Positions 24,701 to 36,930 are shown, numbered from the stretch's first letter. The stretch is DNA of 64,000 bases from Galerina marginata (GCA_023014335.1 JAECYW010000005.1:2604001-2668000), one strand, 5' to 3'. A program made the numbers and translations. The notes: generated from the sequence alone by a model not told the origin.

Positions 24701-27080
24701 CACAACGGGGACAACGGAAGGCGGTTCGGGCAGTACCACAGTCTTCTCCTCCTCTCCTCCCTCCGTCTGGCACCCAAATTCGACCTTCTCGACCTTCCTG
24801 ACGCGGATGTACTCCTCGCCGTCGTCCTCCTCTTCCGGGATATCTGTCTCGTTCAGCAGGGACGAGTTGAGGCCTCGAACGAGAGAATTGTCGACATCAT
24901 CACCGAGCTCGGCAGCGAGCACTTCAGGAGCATCGACGATGGATGGGGGGCGAGCTTCTTTGAACGCCATGCCGCCTCGTGGTCGACGACCTACAGCACC
25001 GCCTCTTGCAGATCGACCGAGCACGGCCTGGCGTAGTGGGCTGCCAGCGTAAGCTGAACCGTTGGACGGAATACGGCGGAGAACATTGGCGAACGCCGGG
25101 TCCATTCCGTCCACGCTTGTACGGTTAGAAGCTGGGTCCAAAGGCGAGGGTGAAGGTGAAGGAGAGCGAGAAACGCGTCCTTGAGGCTCCTCTTGCTCCT
25201 CTTGCTGCTCGTGGTCGTTGCTGCTGCCAAAGAATTGCGAAACTTCGTCGTCTTCGTCGGGCTGGTTGAAGTGGATCGGAATAGGGGGCACAGGGGGTGG
25301 AGGAGAATCGTCCATGCCGTGTAAAGGCTGGTCGTCGTCATTGTACTCTGACGAAGGGCTGCTCGCAGCCATGCCCAGTCTCTGGATGAGTGTAATTCCT
25401 CCTCGTCCACCACGACCGCGGCCGCGGCCTCCACGCCCACCAACTTTGAACGGCGTCGTCGACCTCTTAGCAGCCCGCTTGTTATCAACACCAGTGTCCT
25501 CATCAATATAGTCCTCATGTTGTTCCGCTTCGTCCTCATCCACGTCTGCGCCACCGGCGGCCCCTTCTAACCGCATTCGCTGCTGCTTCTCACGGTTCAA
25601 GGACCCTTTCAGTGTATTGATCTGCCGCTGAGCGTGGGCCAATCGCTGCTGCAGGGCCTCGATCTCGTTGGTAGGATGATTCGCAGCCAAGAACGGCTTC
25701 CGGACGGGCGAGGGGTCGGGGGTGTCGGCAAAGTCTGAGCCCAGGTCATCAGGAGGGAACAAGCCTGATACATCCAGGTTCCTGCGGTTTGTCGAAGCGC
25801 GTCCTGTGGTCCCAAAGATGTCGGAGTCGGCGTCGTCGTGGCCAGCGGGTGTAAGGAAGTCCTTTGTGTCTGGGCCGCCAGGGGTAAGTGGCGATCCAAA
25901 GCGAGGAAGGCGTCGGCCTGCACGGGCAACGTCTGCTTTCAGCGTGTCGATTGCTTGCTGGAGGTCTGATTTGTCGCGAACGAGCCCGGCGGCATGTTTG
26001 CGAGCCTGGGCGATGTCGGTCTCGTGTTTGCCTTTGATCTCTTCGATGACGTTTTGGAGACGTTCGGCCTCGTTCTTGTGTTGGTCGCCCGCATCCCGTG
26101 AGTTAGAAAGCGCCTTTGTGAGACGTTTGTGTTCGGATTCTAGTCTTTGTACCGATGACTGGGAATCGCCTAGTTGCGTCCGGAGCTCCTGTAAAGTGAC
26201 TTCGAGGTTCCAGTTTTCTTCCTTGAATTTGTCTACCGATATTGTTGAGCCATAGCACAATTTTTAGCAACAAAATAAGACATACCTGCACTTTGCTCCT
26301 GTTGCCTCAAAGCAGTTCTAAGGCTTTCCACCGATTTTTCAAGGTCGTCCTTCTCTTCTTTCATGTCCTGGATAGCCTTATCCCGTTCTCCGAGGAGACT
26401 CTGAAGTCGTCGGACTTCAGTGAGCAAGCCACTCCCGATTTCAAAGGCGAATTCTGGAAAGGGAAGCGATTAGTCTCTTAGGCTATGGATGGCAACGTAA
26501 TGTTAATTCAGACTGACCAACATCATCAGCTCTATGGGCCGCGTTCTTAGCGCGCCTGGACTGTGCGGCCGACGTCCCAGCTGAGGCTTTTGCCCGCTCA
26601 GGCTCCTCGCGGGGCAGGTCTGAATACGGGACTGCAGGCGAATGGGAGTGGCCATTCAGGAAACGCTATAGGAGTTTTGTGAGATATGTGCCGGTATAGG
26701 CATGAAAGGCAGGTGGCATGCTGCGCAAGAACACGCACCTTGGTGCCAGTATCGAACGGATTAGAGAGCTGCGCGATTTCCGAGTCCCATGCCTCGATGG
26801 TGTCCGCAAGTTCGCGATATCGCTCACGCGCCTCATGGTCGATCTCATCTTCTTCTCCCTTATCTGCCTCCAAGTCCTGCAGCTGTTTGATGCGCGCCTC
26901 CAGCTCTATCTGTTGGGCAAGAACCCGCTGCCCGAGACTGCCTGCTTGTTGCAGCTGTCGCTCCTTGCTGTCGAGGAGGTTTTGTAGGTGAAATTTCATG
27001 TCGCCAGCGGTGGAAAAAGGATCGTTTGAGGATGAAAAGTCGGGCATTGGTGGCAACACCGGCGCTCCAGACGAAGCCAT
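21723..27080 (-). CDS. Num1/Mcp5-type cortical anchor: coiled coil, PH domain
   Basis: Five exons: 27080-26739, 26665-26518, 26453-26286, 26232-22508 and 22451-21723 (5112 nt, 1703 aa). The order is N-terminal coiled coil (to about residue 430), a Gly-Arg-rich patch near 490, a long acidic Pro/Ser-rich region, a PH domain at about 1335-1470 (starts GEFLYKYTRR, has KRFFWVHPYTKTLYW, ends DIWLNALKYLL) and a disordered tail with a poly-His run near 1610. Coiled coil plus C-terminal PH is the layout of Num1/ApsA/Mcp5 proteins. These sit at the cell cortex, bind phosphoinositides through PH and anchor dynein for nuclear movement. The family call rests mainly on the PH segment. Several Gln-Thr motifs resemble dynein light chain sites. 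The start is the first in-frame ATG, but the frame is open to about 27164, so a small 5' exon is possible. Confidence 0.85.
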
Positions 27081-27164
27081 GGCCTGAAGAGCCTTTGTAA
27101 GCCCTCCAAAGGGTCCTGGTGAAAAAGACTTAAACAGCTTGCTCGCCTCATGCTCCAAACTCAA

Positions 27165-28920
27165 CCGTTCCTTTATTTCCCACGGTCACATTCTAGGTAC
27201 ACCGAACATCCCTCCTGTCAAGCCCTTCGTTCTTCTCAACCTCAAACACCGCCTGTCGAATACCGGTTGATCTTTCTTAAAGTGCACTTCGCTGTTCCCC
27301 AACCTCTAGCGTCGATGTTCGAAAATTTCCGGTTTCCAACTCAGTCGAGAGAAATGGACGGTCAAACACCGCCTCCCCAACATTAAATCCCCAAGGCTTG
27401 GCTACAACTCATCGTATACGATGGCGGAAGGAAAAAATGAGAGCTATCCACTATCCTTCATCCGCCTCCATTATGGCCTTTGACGGCGGAAGTGTGACGT
27501 TATGACGTTATGTTAGGCGGAGACCCACGTCCGCGTCGACTCACCGTCGCTGCGCGTAATGTCCGCACTCAAAAGGTACGTGACCGTGTTTGCTTCTCGA
27601 CTCCGCGAGAATTTTCTGACGCGGATTAATTCTTTGCAGTCATCGTGCATCTCTTGTTGACGTGATTTCATCTGGGTCGTCACCGCCGTGGGGGATGCTG
27701 GAAGGTGTATTTCGGCAATGTTGAGGCCCATTTTGCGCTTTGCCAAAATGTATTTGTTACTCCAATGCAAAGCAAACATGTCTTGACATCTCGCGCCTGA
27801 TGGCCATCCACTTCTTGTGAAGCTGCTTCATAAGATATCGTGGATTTACGTACCGATGGCCATCCTTATACGCCTGCAACAAAATTATTTGGCTCATCCT
27901 GGCGACATTATTGCAATGTGCTATTATCCGCATCTTGGGATCGTCTACTTTTTGTGAAGCAGGGCCATCATGTATTTACCTGACGAGGGCACTCGCATTG
28001 CGTTACCTGCTCGCAGCCTGCACGCTTCACCTGATCCCTGAACCTCTGGTAGCCGCAACGCTCTCAGATCCCCATCCTCAATTCACCTGCAATAACCCTT
28101 TTTGCTACCTAATCCTATGACGATATTACAATCATCTCGTACCACCACTCTGAAGAACACCATCAGAATTCCATCTTACTTCCTCCCCTGCAAGACGCCT
28201 TATCAATATCATGCTCAACCTCAATGCCTTCAGCCCTTATTGTCGGCACTTCCATATGATACCCCGTCATAAGATAGAATATCGCGCCTTCACGACGCCT
28301 TTCTCCAGGTACAACAGGCGTGATTACTTCGCCAAGAGTCCGCCAAGCCCATGCTCTCAGTCCCGCTCGCTCCTCCGACTCAACAAAACAGAGTCATCGG
28401 AAAAATTATGCCGACGACACCTTGAAGCACCTTGACTCTGTGCTTCTCGTTCGCGTTGGTATACATGGGATTTTTTAGGTTTATTCAATCGTGTTCTGTC
28501 ATCTTCATGCTTCATTGCAAGCACATGTACTTCTCTGATCTGGGCGCCTCTCTTCACCAACTCATAAACAAACCATACATGGAGCCTTCCACCAAAAGAG
28601 AGCATCTCTCCTCGTGCAACCGAAGGAAACTACAAAAGGCTGTCCTAATCCTCTACATACTCTCTCCAGCGTCCTTTTTATCTAGGTCGTATGTTGCACC
28701 ATGTCGCGTTGCGAGCATGCTGGTCCAAGGTCTATTTTTAGCTGCGCGCTTCTCGAACTTGTGGTCCGCCCTCCTCGATCGCATGCTACAACTATGCTAC
28801 ACCACCTGCCGACAAGGGATCGCTCATTAACCTCGGACGTTATACCACATATTCCTCTTATCTGGCCAGCCAAATGTCGCGACGGCACGGCTTCACTGGG
28901 CCCGCCAGTCCTAGTAGTAC
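27165..28920. other. Intergenic region between divergent genes
   Basis: The segment separates the start of the leftward cortical-anchor gene from the rightward metalloprotease gene. It should hold both promoters. Apart from a weak 88-codon minus-strand frame (27513-27779), I see no gene. Pyrimidine-rich stretches lie around 28140-28440. Confidence 0.5.
27513..27779 (-). CDS. Short unrecognised ORF
   Basis: An ATG-started frame of 88 codons reads through moderately GC-rich sequence, with many charged residues and an internal stretch MHDDCKELIRVRKFSRSRE. It could be a small gene, one exon of a larger gene (a GGTGAGT lies near its end) or chance. No family is recognised. It lies upstream of the leftward cortical-anchor gene. 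Confidence 0.25.
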   Translation of the reverse strand: MFALHWSNKYILAKRKMGLNIAEIHLPASPTAVTTQMKSRQQEMHDDCKELIRVRKFSRSREANTVTYLLSADITRSDGESTRTWVSA

Positions 28921-28927
28921 TATAAAT
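28921..28927 (+). promoter_or_regulatory. TATA-like box for the metalloendopeptidase
   Basis: TATAAAT lies 74 nt upstream of the ATG at 28995, a usual distance for a TATA element in a strongly expressed secreted-protein gene. The call rests on sequence and position only. Confidence 0.5.
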
Positions 28928-28994
28928 TAGACACCCGATCGACCACATTCCGCATCCTGAGGCCCCTCTCGTCTCCTGATACACTCCACCGACC

Positions 28995-30286
28995 ATGTTC
29001 TCGAACGCCCTCCGAAGTGCTCTGATCGCGTTCACTTCCCTGGCTGTCGTCGTCTCAGCCGCGTCGTCGCTTTCATTGAAAGTAGCAGGTACGTCGCCTT
29101 CCTCCAAAATATTTTCCAAGGGGTATTGTCTGACCCATGATCTCCTTTCCGACAACCGTTTTTAGGACCCGACGCCGTCGAGTCCGTGGAGAGCCTCAAG
29201 GTCGTGGCTACTATCACCAACACAGGAGACGAGACGATCAAGGTTCTCAATGATCCCCGAGGCCCTTTGTCCAAACTCCCGACGGACACCTTCGCTATCA
29301 CGGATGCTTCAGGCGCGCAACCCTCCTTCACAGGTATCAAAGTCAAGTATGTACCTAAGACGGCTGCAACCCTCGGTGCCTACACCGTTTTGGCACCTGG
29401 CCAATCCGTTGACGTCGAACACGAGCGTACGTCTTCTCTTCAATCCCAAATCAGATCACAGTAACTCACGAATATTTATCCAGTCGCCCAGGCCTACAAC
29501 TTCACGTCTCCGGGAGCAGGATCCTACGACATCGAAGCCAACAACCTCTTCTACGTCGTCAACGCCGACAACTCCGTCTCGCCTCTCTACGCCAACTCCG
29601 CAGCCCACTCAGCGTCCATCTCCGGCAAGCTCGCCGTAACGCGCCCCACCCTCGCCAAGCGCGCCAACTACAACGGCTGCTCGTCCTCGCGCCAATCGCA
29701 GCTCGTCTCCGCCGCTGCCGCTGCCGAGAACTACGCCGCCAGCGCTTCCGCTTATGCCAGCTCCCACACGTCCGCGACGCCTCGCTATACGACGTGGTTC
29801 GGCGCCTACACTGCATCCCGCCATGCCACTGTTGTTTCGCAGTACTCTGCGATCGACAGCAACACCTTCTCGACTTTCACTTTTGATTGCACTTGCACGG
29901 ATTCGGGTACTTATGCCTATGTGTACCCTGAAGAGTAAGTTTAGCTATGAGATCTTCGATTGAGGTCCACCACTGACCTTCTTTCGTTAGCTTCGGAACC
30001 ATCTACTTGTGTGGTGCCTTTTGGAGCGCACCCACCACTGGTACCGACTCCAAGGTAAGATTTTTTTAGCTCTACTGAGATACGTAATGCGCCTTGACTT
30101 AATTTCTCAACGCAGGGCGGAACCATCATCCACGAATCCTCGCACTTCACGCAGAACGGAGGAACCCAGGACAACGCGTACGGCCAATCCGCATGCAAGT
30201 CGCTGGCGATTAGCGACCCCACTTCGGCGGTAAACAACGCCGACTCGCACGAATACTTTGCAGAGAACAACCCTGCCCTTGCTTAA
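28995..30286 (+). CDS. Peptidyl-Lys metalloendopeptidase (M35, aspzincin)
   Basis: Five exons: 28995-29088, 29166-29426, 29484-29934, 29991-30054 and 30116-30286 (1041 nt, 346 aa). This is close to the roughly 350-residue precursors known from Grifola and Pleurotus. A signal peptide ([13 protein letters not shown]) is followed by a propeptide of about 160 residues. A Lys-Arg site then precedes the mature domain, which starts ANYNGCSSS. Zinc-site residues are plain: HESSH supplies two His and the catalytic Glu, and [10 protein letters not shown] carries the aspzincin Asp and the downstream Tyr. Conserved FDCTCT and LCGAFW cysteines suggest disulfides. The enzyme cleaves on the N-terminal side of lysine outside the cell. 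Kex2-type processing of the Lys-Arg site is inferred. Confidence 0.93.
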
Positions 30287-31582
30287 TTTATTTAGTTACG
30301 ATTGGCAGCAAATCATGTATCGCTCTCCTCACGCACTTCTGTTATAACATATGTTGAACACTATGAATATATTTTATATCCTTTACTGGCGGATTCGTGA
30401 AATGGTACTCTAGACTATACAAATTATATGTGGGCAAGGGTTGGTTCCAAGAAAAATATTATTGCGTAGCCTACATATATATGAAGTTTTATTGCACCTT
30501 AAAATCCGGAGACTCTTGTCGATGACTACCTTACGTTGAAGCAATGGATGTGCTACATATCGCCAGATACTACAACTGGAAGCGAATAGGGACGCCGCAG
30601 TCCTGCATAATGCCTCGCTGGTCACGGTAGTCAAGCCTAGCCAAGCGCTCAGCCTGCAGAGATGTGGACCGGTGACTGCCGTCTCTTCACGTCTTCCGCC
30701 TGCCAAAACTGGGTAGATGCAGATTGTTGGCTAACGTTAGGCAATAAAAAAGGTGAGAAACGCCCAATTCGCTTTCAACTTGTTTTCTCACTGTGTTCAG
30801 CCCACTCCTACTTGTCCTCCGGTTGAAAAGGGTCCAGGACGAGGTTGGGACCTTCTGTAGGCTGTTGGTTACATCTACCCCTTCTCTTCTGTGACATCGA
30901 CCAGGAACGATGGGCAATTCACCGCAGCAATACTGGTTCATTACAAACGACCATCGACGTGTCTGGCCTTCAGTGGGAACTCAGTATTTCTGGCTGCTAG
31001 ATTTGAATCGAAACCCAATCGAATCCTCCAAATGGTGACGGCGTCGAGTTCCTGCGCCTGGCTATAGGCGATGAGACAAGGAACCTTCATAATTGCTCAT
31101 CATGATCGAACTGCTTTCAAACCTCGGGTTGTTGGTCTATGGTGGACCCGGTGGTCGAATCCCTCCCAGAGTTCTAGATCAAGACAGCGCAGTCCAACAC
31201 AATACCGCTGAACGGGCTCCAGCACCATGCCGGGCGTATCTTGAGGTTCGAACTCGTTTGCTCCAGTACCCGTAGAATGCTGACGGAGATTTTTTTTCGG
31301 CTCCAGGGAGTCCGCTATTCTGGAGGGCGAATCCTTGTACAGACCCATACTTGTGTGGATGTTGTGGCCAGGTTGGTGTTTCAATCCTTGACCTTCGAAA
31401 CCGAAAGGTGACGAGAGGCTTCTTTTAGTCCTATTCGAGGACGAAATAACATGGACTAACATCCCAGTGCCTCAATGCCCAGCCTCCGTGTCTTTTATGT
31501 GACCATCCATCCATCCATCCAATCATCTTGTCGGACAACTTCGACAGCACTCCCAGACTCCGTTCTCAATCTATCGGAGACC
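30287..31582. other. Intergenic region
   Basis: About 1.3 kb between the protease stop and the HSF-type gene. AT-rich sequence just after 30286 probably holds the 3' end and polyadenylation region. Minus-strand frames (30410-30941, 31100-31462) have no splice or family support. A short CCAT repeat (about 31504-31519) lies upstream of the next ATG. Confidence 0.5.
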
Positions 31583-33537
31583 ATGTCGCACAACGAGCCT
31601 GATATAATCGATGCCGATGACAACAATACCATTGGAATAGTTGACCACCTTCCTTCGCCTCAGGATCTCGCAATGCCCACGGCAGTGACCGATTTCGCAA
31701 GGAAGCTGTACAAGAAAGCATTTTTCTTCATTAATACCCGTCCGATGGCTTATATCGATTTATGCAGCATGCTTGAAGACCCTTCCAACCAATCGATCGT
31801 GTGTTGGGGCCCGCAGAGAGATTGCTTCATCGTCAAGGTCAATATTGATCACCAGGTCATTTTGACGCAAGTCTTGATGATCATATTAGGACACGAATGA
31901 ATTTGCGAAGTCCACCTTGCCACGAATCTTTAATCACTCCAACTTTGCGTCTTTCGTTCGTCAACTAAACAAATATGACTTCCACAAAGTCAAGCAAACC
32001 GATTTTACCCAAGCAAGCGAACAAGTAATCCGATTTGATTGCTCTCAATTTTCTCTCATTGATTCTTCTTATAGATCGCTACCTTTCGCCATCAAGACTT
32101 CCACGGCGATAGACCAGAAGACCTCCATAAAATCAAACGGAAATTAGCGATTCCAAAAGCCTCGGGTGGTACCTCGTCTGGTTCACAGTCGCAGTCCACC
32201 GAAGATTCCTCCTCGTCCCTTCCTTACGCATCGTCCTCCAACTATCCATCTCGTTTGTCTTCCAACTCCAATTCTAACCGAAGCCACTCGGACAACAATT
32301 CCCCGCATCCTAACATGAATGTCGAGGTCAATCAGCTAAGGGAGGAAAACGAAGACCTCAAAAGCAGGATTGGACAACTGGAGAAAAGCCATGAAACGAT
32401 GAAGGCAGATCTAAAGAATATTAATAGGGATGTGGCTCGGCAATACGGACAAACGCAAGTCCTGCTGAACCTTTTGGGGTCATTGAGTGGTGAGTAGCAT
32501 TTCAAGCATCGTTGCACGCATCATCGGGGAATGTGACCCAGGATAGAGGGAAGTGGTTGTATCTTCCGAGTTCATTTTTCTATACCCCGTCGTTTGTTCG
32601 CTTGTAATATTGGCTTTTATGTTTCTTTTTGCGGGCGGTCCATTTTCCCTCCCTTTGTTGTCACTCTGTGCATAATACTATCTAGCTGATGTTCTTCGCA
32701 GTTGAATCTCCTACTTCCAATTCGCCGGGTACGGAAGGTACAAGAATGCCTGCTACTGCGACGGCGATTGCTATGTCCATGTCGACCTCGGGTGGGATAC
32801 TGGGGAGGGTACCAGCTCAGACCGACCACTTCCGGGAAATTCCAAGGGCTATCCCTGGACTCCCACATCAGGCCCTGGAACTGCAGGGACAAGACCTACA
32901 CATGCAGTCAGACGTGGATCGACAAGGAGAAAATGTTCATTCCACAACAAGTGCTGCGGTCGTCGCTGCAAGATTTTCAGAACAGTTGGATGAGCGACAA
33001 GTCATCGGCTTCGATTCTGCCTCTGCTCGTTCCACGGTGTTTGGAAGCCTAGGTCAAGTCGGTCAAGCGACCCTAATGCAGTCGAGGGAGGTCAGTGGGC
33101 GAACTGCCGCGGATGGAACCGGGCATGATCTAGAAAGGCATACGAGGCAGCTGAGTAGGATGGACTACGGCGAAGAGGGGCAACTCACCATGTCCAGGGG
33201 TTCCCATAACCCCTTTCCCTCGCCAGTCCGCGATCTGCAAACTTCACCGGACATAGAGATGAGTGAAAGAAACCAAGAAGCAGTAGAGAGACCTCATCCT
33301 GCCCCCGCCGCCTTCAGCACCTATAATATTCACGTTGAGAGCCCGGGCCAGCAACGCGATAATGGTACGAACTTTGGGCCGGCGGCTCGTGACGAGTTCA
33401 ATGATCCTTCCGGCGGAAGCGAGCTTGCACAAGACGTAGGTGGTTTTATGGGAAGCCAACCTGGACATGGGCCGGAGAACGATACCGACCACGAGATGGA
33501 ACGAGAGGGTCAAGAGGGAGCGATAGTGCCTTTGTAG
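31583..33537 (+). CDS. HSF-type DNA-binding transcription factor, Skn7-like
   Basis: Five exons: 31583-31707, 31768-31837, 31890-32024, 32075-32489 and 32702-33537 (1581 nt, 526 aa). An HSF-type winged helix covers about residues 35-135. Visible pieces are [42 protein letters not shown] (shared with Skn7/Prr1 and Hsf proteins) and [10 protein letters not shown] Ser/Asn-rich linker follows, then a coiled coil starting [15 protein letters not shown] near residue 205, as in Skn7-like proteins. The C-terminal 280 residues are low-complexity with no receiver domain, unlike true Skn7. The first splice (CT|GTACAAG) removes two residues usual in helix 1. The last intron is 212 nt. A nuclear stress-type regulator is inferred. 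An upstream in-frame ATG at 31475 is possible. Confidence 0.83.
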
Positions 33538-35509
33538 ACGCGGTGGCGGAGTAAATGTGTTTGGTGGTCCCAGACGAGACACTGGCAAACGGTCAATACT
33601 GGCTGCCTGAAATATTTTGAAGTTCGTGAAGTACTAGTGTTACCATAGAGAAGGTTTCCGTCGTCTATTTACCTTGTCAAAAGGACAACAATTCCAATGT
33701 TTCCAGGGCTGCAATTCTCTCCTATTTCCTTCAATATTGCAGTAGAATATTTGGAGGGTGTCAGAAAAGGACATAGCACGTCAATAGAACTTGACTTCCG
33801 TGCAACAGATTCACATCAACGTTCAGTTCTTGCGAACTGGCGCAATATAAGAGAATCTGGTAAAGGAAACGAAGAGAAGGCTCTGTTGTGAGTGGACTGG
33901 GTTGCTCGTGGCGCAACGAGCCTTGAACCATCTCCCCTTCCCGGACCTTTGTCCTTCGGAATATTATACCCGGGCCTGGCAATAGTACTTCCTCTTCGAG
34001 TTTGCGCATGTCATTCGCCATATCTCGTCCTTGTTCAACAGCCTGTTTGAAACCTAATCTTGCAAGACACGAAGGTTTAGCCGTCGTGGACCTCAACGGG
34101 AGACCGTTGCTCTGAACAGAAGGCTGACATCGACTCGTGTTGCCTCTATGCTAAAAAGAACATGATGGTTCAAAATTTACCAATTCTCGTGGAGAAGGAG
34201 CGACTGGTTGAACATCTGAAGTAAAAGACCGCCGAGGTTTTATTGCAGTTGGCCGAACAGGCTCTACTTAATCTTGGTGGAAAGGATTTGAACATGAATT
34301 CCAATGGATTCAACGGCCATGGCCTTTTCGGTGTCTCCGACGCAGATGACCGACGCGACGAGGACCCAGATCTGAGAGAGTCGATGGAGAAAATAAGACG
34401 AGGTTCCTGTTTTTTGAGGTCGTTATTCATCGTGGTCGCCTTTCGTCCTTGGCGGAAGAAGTTGTACTTCTGCTTGGTTGTGCTTGGTTTCAAGGATACT
34501 ATCACCTCTCGTCTCCTTCCTTCCAACTTCCACCATCACTTCTTGCGGAAATCTCCAGCATCAAACCTTCAAGTATCGTGAACGGGCTCGCTACGAGCTC
34601 GTCTATCCTCACATGCATTATTTGGAGCGCTCTATCTGACACACTTTTCAGACAGCTGGAGACACGATTTTGCGTAAGGCAGTGGGGTAATTTTGTGGAA
34701 CTGGATAGACACATACACGGCCTAATTTTCTCAGAACAGAAGATGATCGATGACTACCTCAAGCTATCCATTCTTCGGTGCATCAAAAAGTCCTAATACG
34801 CAGGCTTTCATCAGTACTATATGTGCACTGTAGACGATTTGCCCCCCATGATCACTTGTACCCCAGACATGCGGCCTCCCCTGCCTGACATAGAAGCAAG
34901 ATCCAAGTTTATGACGTTTTGTTCTTCTCACATTGCTCGTCTTTTCATGTCAGATATCTCTCTCGACGTCAACAGCCATGCAGCTGTCTGATCTGACAAC
35001 ACGGTTCTGCTCCTTTTACGAGCGGTCTTCCCCCGGTCTGTCGTAAAACATATCACCGCAAGAAAGCTATGATGCTGAACAGCCACCTATTTTTCTATGA
35101 CGCAGCCTGTCTGTAGCGGAAGGAAATCGTTGAACAAATCTTACCTCAGGCTGTTTTGTTCCGTGAAGCCAAACTGGGCTGCTCTCTCCCTGGAATACGT
35201 ACTTCTTTCGATCGCACAATAATACACTGGTCAAAGAGTCCATGCTATTAACGTTATAACGCCTTGTCCGAGGCGTTTCTTTTTGCCCGTGTCGAAGCTC
35301 GTTCAGGCTCCATGTCTCCTGCCTCAAGCTCGGAGCTAATGAAGCACAGGACTTCTCCTGAATTTATTTCTCTGCCCTTCTTCTCCCCACTCCAATGTCT
35401 CCACTTTGACTATTATTCCACTTTGACATCCAACATGCACTTTCTCTTTTTTTGAGAAAAAAAAGACATACCCGTCCGAATGCGGTCACTCTTTACCGAG
35501 GTCTCAAGG
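33538..35509. other. Intergenic region with decayed frames
   Basis: No intact gene is visible. At about 34160-34560 (+) a frame reads through a helix-rich stretch (VEKERLVEHLK, then a TAA stop, then QLAEQALLNLGGKDL) and looks like a relic with one internal stop. An opposing frame at 33761-34096 (-) also reads coherently for about 70 codons. Neither matches a family I know. From about 35250 the sequence is pyrimidine-rich and leads into the hydrophobin promoter. Confidence 0.4.
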
Positions 35510-35517
35510 TATAAAAA
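35510..35517 (+). promoter_or_regulatory. TATA box for the hydrophobin gene
   Basis: TATAAAAA lies about 60 nt upstream of the hydrophobin ATG. Hydrophobin genes are typically strongly transcribed and often have a clear TATA box. Confidence 0.6.
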
Positions 35518-35569
35518 CCCTACGCATTCGACAAATATTCTTCAGTCAACTCACTCAAGTACTATCAAC

Positions 35570-36083
35570 ATGCAATTCAAAGCTCTCTCCGCTCTCGTTC
35601 TCGCAACCCTTGCTGCTGCCACTGCCGCTAACAGCGCACCCCCTGCTAGCCAATGCAACACTGGCGACCTCCAGTGCTGTAAGTCCCACTCGAATTATTT
35701 CGTTGTGGATTATATTGCTAATTGCTTCTGGTAACCTAGGCAATAGCGCTCAAGCTGCTAGCAGCCCGTCTGCTGCCGCTCTTCTTGGCCTTTTGGGCAT
35801 CGCCGTCGGGAGTGTCACTGGCCTTGTTGGCCTCACCTGCAGCCCCATCACCGCCATCGGCGTCGCAGGCAACTCCTGGTGGGTGTCCTCACGCTAGGTC
35901 TTATTTTCCTGAAGCTGACGGTCGATTCTCTGTAGCTCCGCGCAACCCGTTTGCTGCACCAACAACTCGTTCAGTAAGTAGTATATCTTTTCTGGAAATG
36001 AAAAAACGCTGATGGTCGTAATCATCATTCTAATAGAGGGAATTGTTGCCCTTGGCTGCACTCCCGTCAACCTCAACTTGTAG
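35570..36083 (+). CDS. Class I hydrophobin
   Basis: Four exons: 35570-35678, 35740-35878, 35936-35973 and 36037-36083 (333 nt, 110 aa). An N-terminal signal peptide ([14 protein letters not shown]) leads into a short mature domain with exactly eight cysteines. Their pattern is C-x6-CC-x32-C-x12-C-x5-CC-x12-C, followed by seven residues. This spacing and the hydrophobic loop after the first Cys pair fit class I hydrophobins. These secreted proteins self-assemble into amphipathic rodlet layers on aerial hyphae and fruiting bodies. Intron positions beside the cysteine pairs are as in other mushroom hydrophobins. Confidence 0.95.
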
Positions 36084-36436
36084 AGGACGTCATCCACTAC
36101 ATCAAACCAGTCGGACTCTTTATCACTAGCCCGTGAATGATTTATGATTGATGTGACCTAAATGTCTTTGTAAAACCATATAAAACCATGCCGGAATCCT
36201 ATAACTGTTTCAAAAAGTTTGCCGTGCTAAGCTGAGAAATAATCAAATCAAGAAACATTGCGCGCTTATTGACCGAGCGCCTAGTACGGTCAAGATGATA
36301 ATTCCACCCAGAACCTATGGCGCCTCTAATCTGTCCAGAGTCTTGCTAAAGTATATGGTCAGACTTCAACAAAACACTACCGTATAGCGAAATAATCGAT
36401 CAGATGTCACTACTCGATTGTACAGAGTATATCTGA
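36084..36436. other. Hydrophobin 3' flank
   Basis: AT-rich, presumably the 3' untranslated and terminator region of the hydrophobin gene. Two adjacent near-identical TATAAAACCATG-like blocks at about 36170-36190 are a small direct repeat. No gene is visible. Confidence 0.5.
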
Positions 36437-36898
36437 ACTATTGCCACAAACCCCGAAAGCCATGCCAGTATTATTTCCTTCCATTCCTTCCCAGAGAACG
36501 CAGAGGAGCTCCTCGCAGTTCAGGAATATATATCCTCGGCTTCGTCTGTCTACTACGATCTTTTCAGACTCCTCCTATCCGACGAGGCTTTTCCAATACT
36601 ACGGGATGTCGAGTACGACTTGGTTATGTTAACAGTCTTCATATCAGCTGCATGATAAGTAGATGACGGACGCCATAATTTCGAGCCGGGAATTAAGTTG
36701 TTCTGCCTCAGCAGAAAATCGGCATGTGTCTCCTTATTCCCGTACCAACCTGCCCATGACAACTTGGGAATCCATGTCGACATCCCATTTCTTGAGACGG
36801 TTAAGGAAGTGGCTGGCACAAGACTGCTGTTTTGGTGTTCACATACTGTCACTGTTTTCTGTATGGTTGTATCAGCTCTCGCGAGAACAGGAAGTTGA
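36437..36898 (+). pseudogene. Putative gene relic with tandem in-frame stops
   Basis: One frame runs 153 codons from 36437 to a TGA at 36896 and is interrupted only by TGA TAA at 36653-36658. The first half contains ENAEELLAVQEYISSASSVY and FRLLLSDEAFPILRDVEYDL. The second half contains DNLGIHVDIPFLETVKEVAG. Both read like real protein. No intron can remove the stops within normal size limits. No family is recognised. It could be a decayed gene, or a gene whose intron I have misplaced. Confidence 0.3.
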
Positions 36899-36930
36899 AC
36901 GAATGGGCATGATCAACAATCTAGCCTGAA

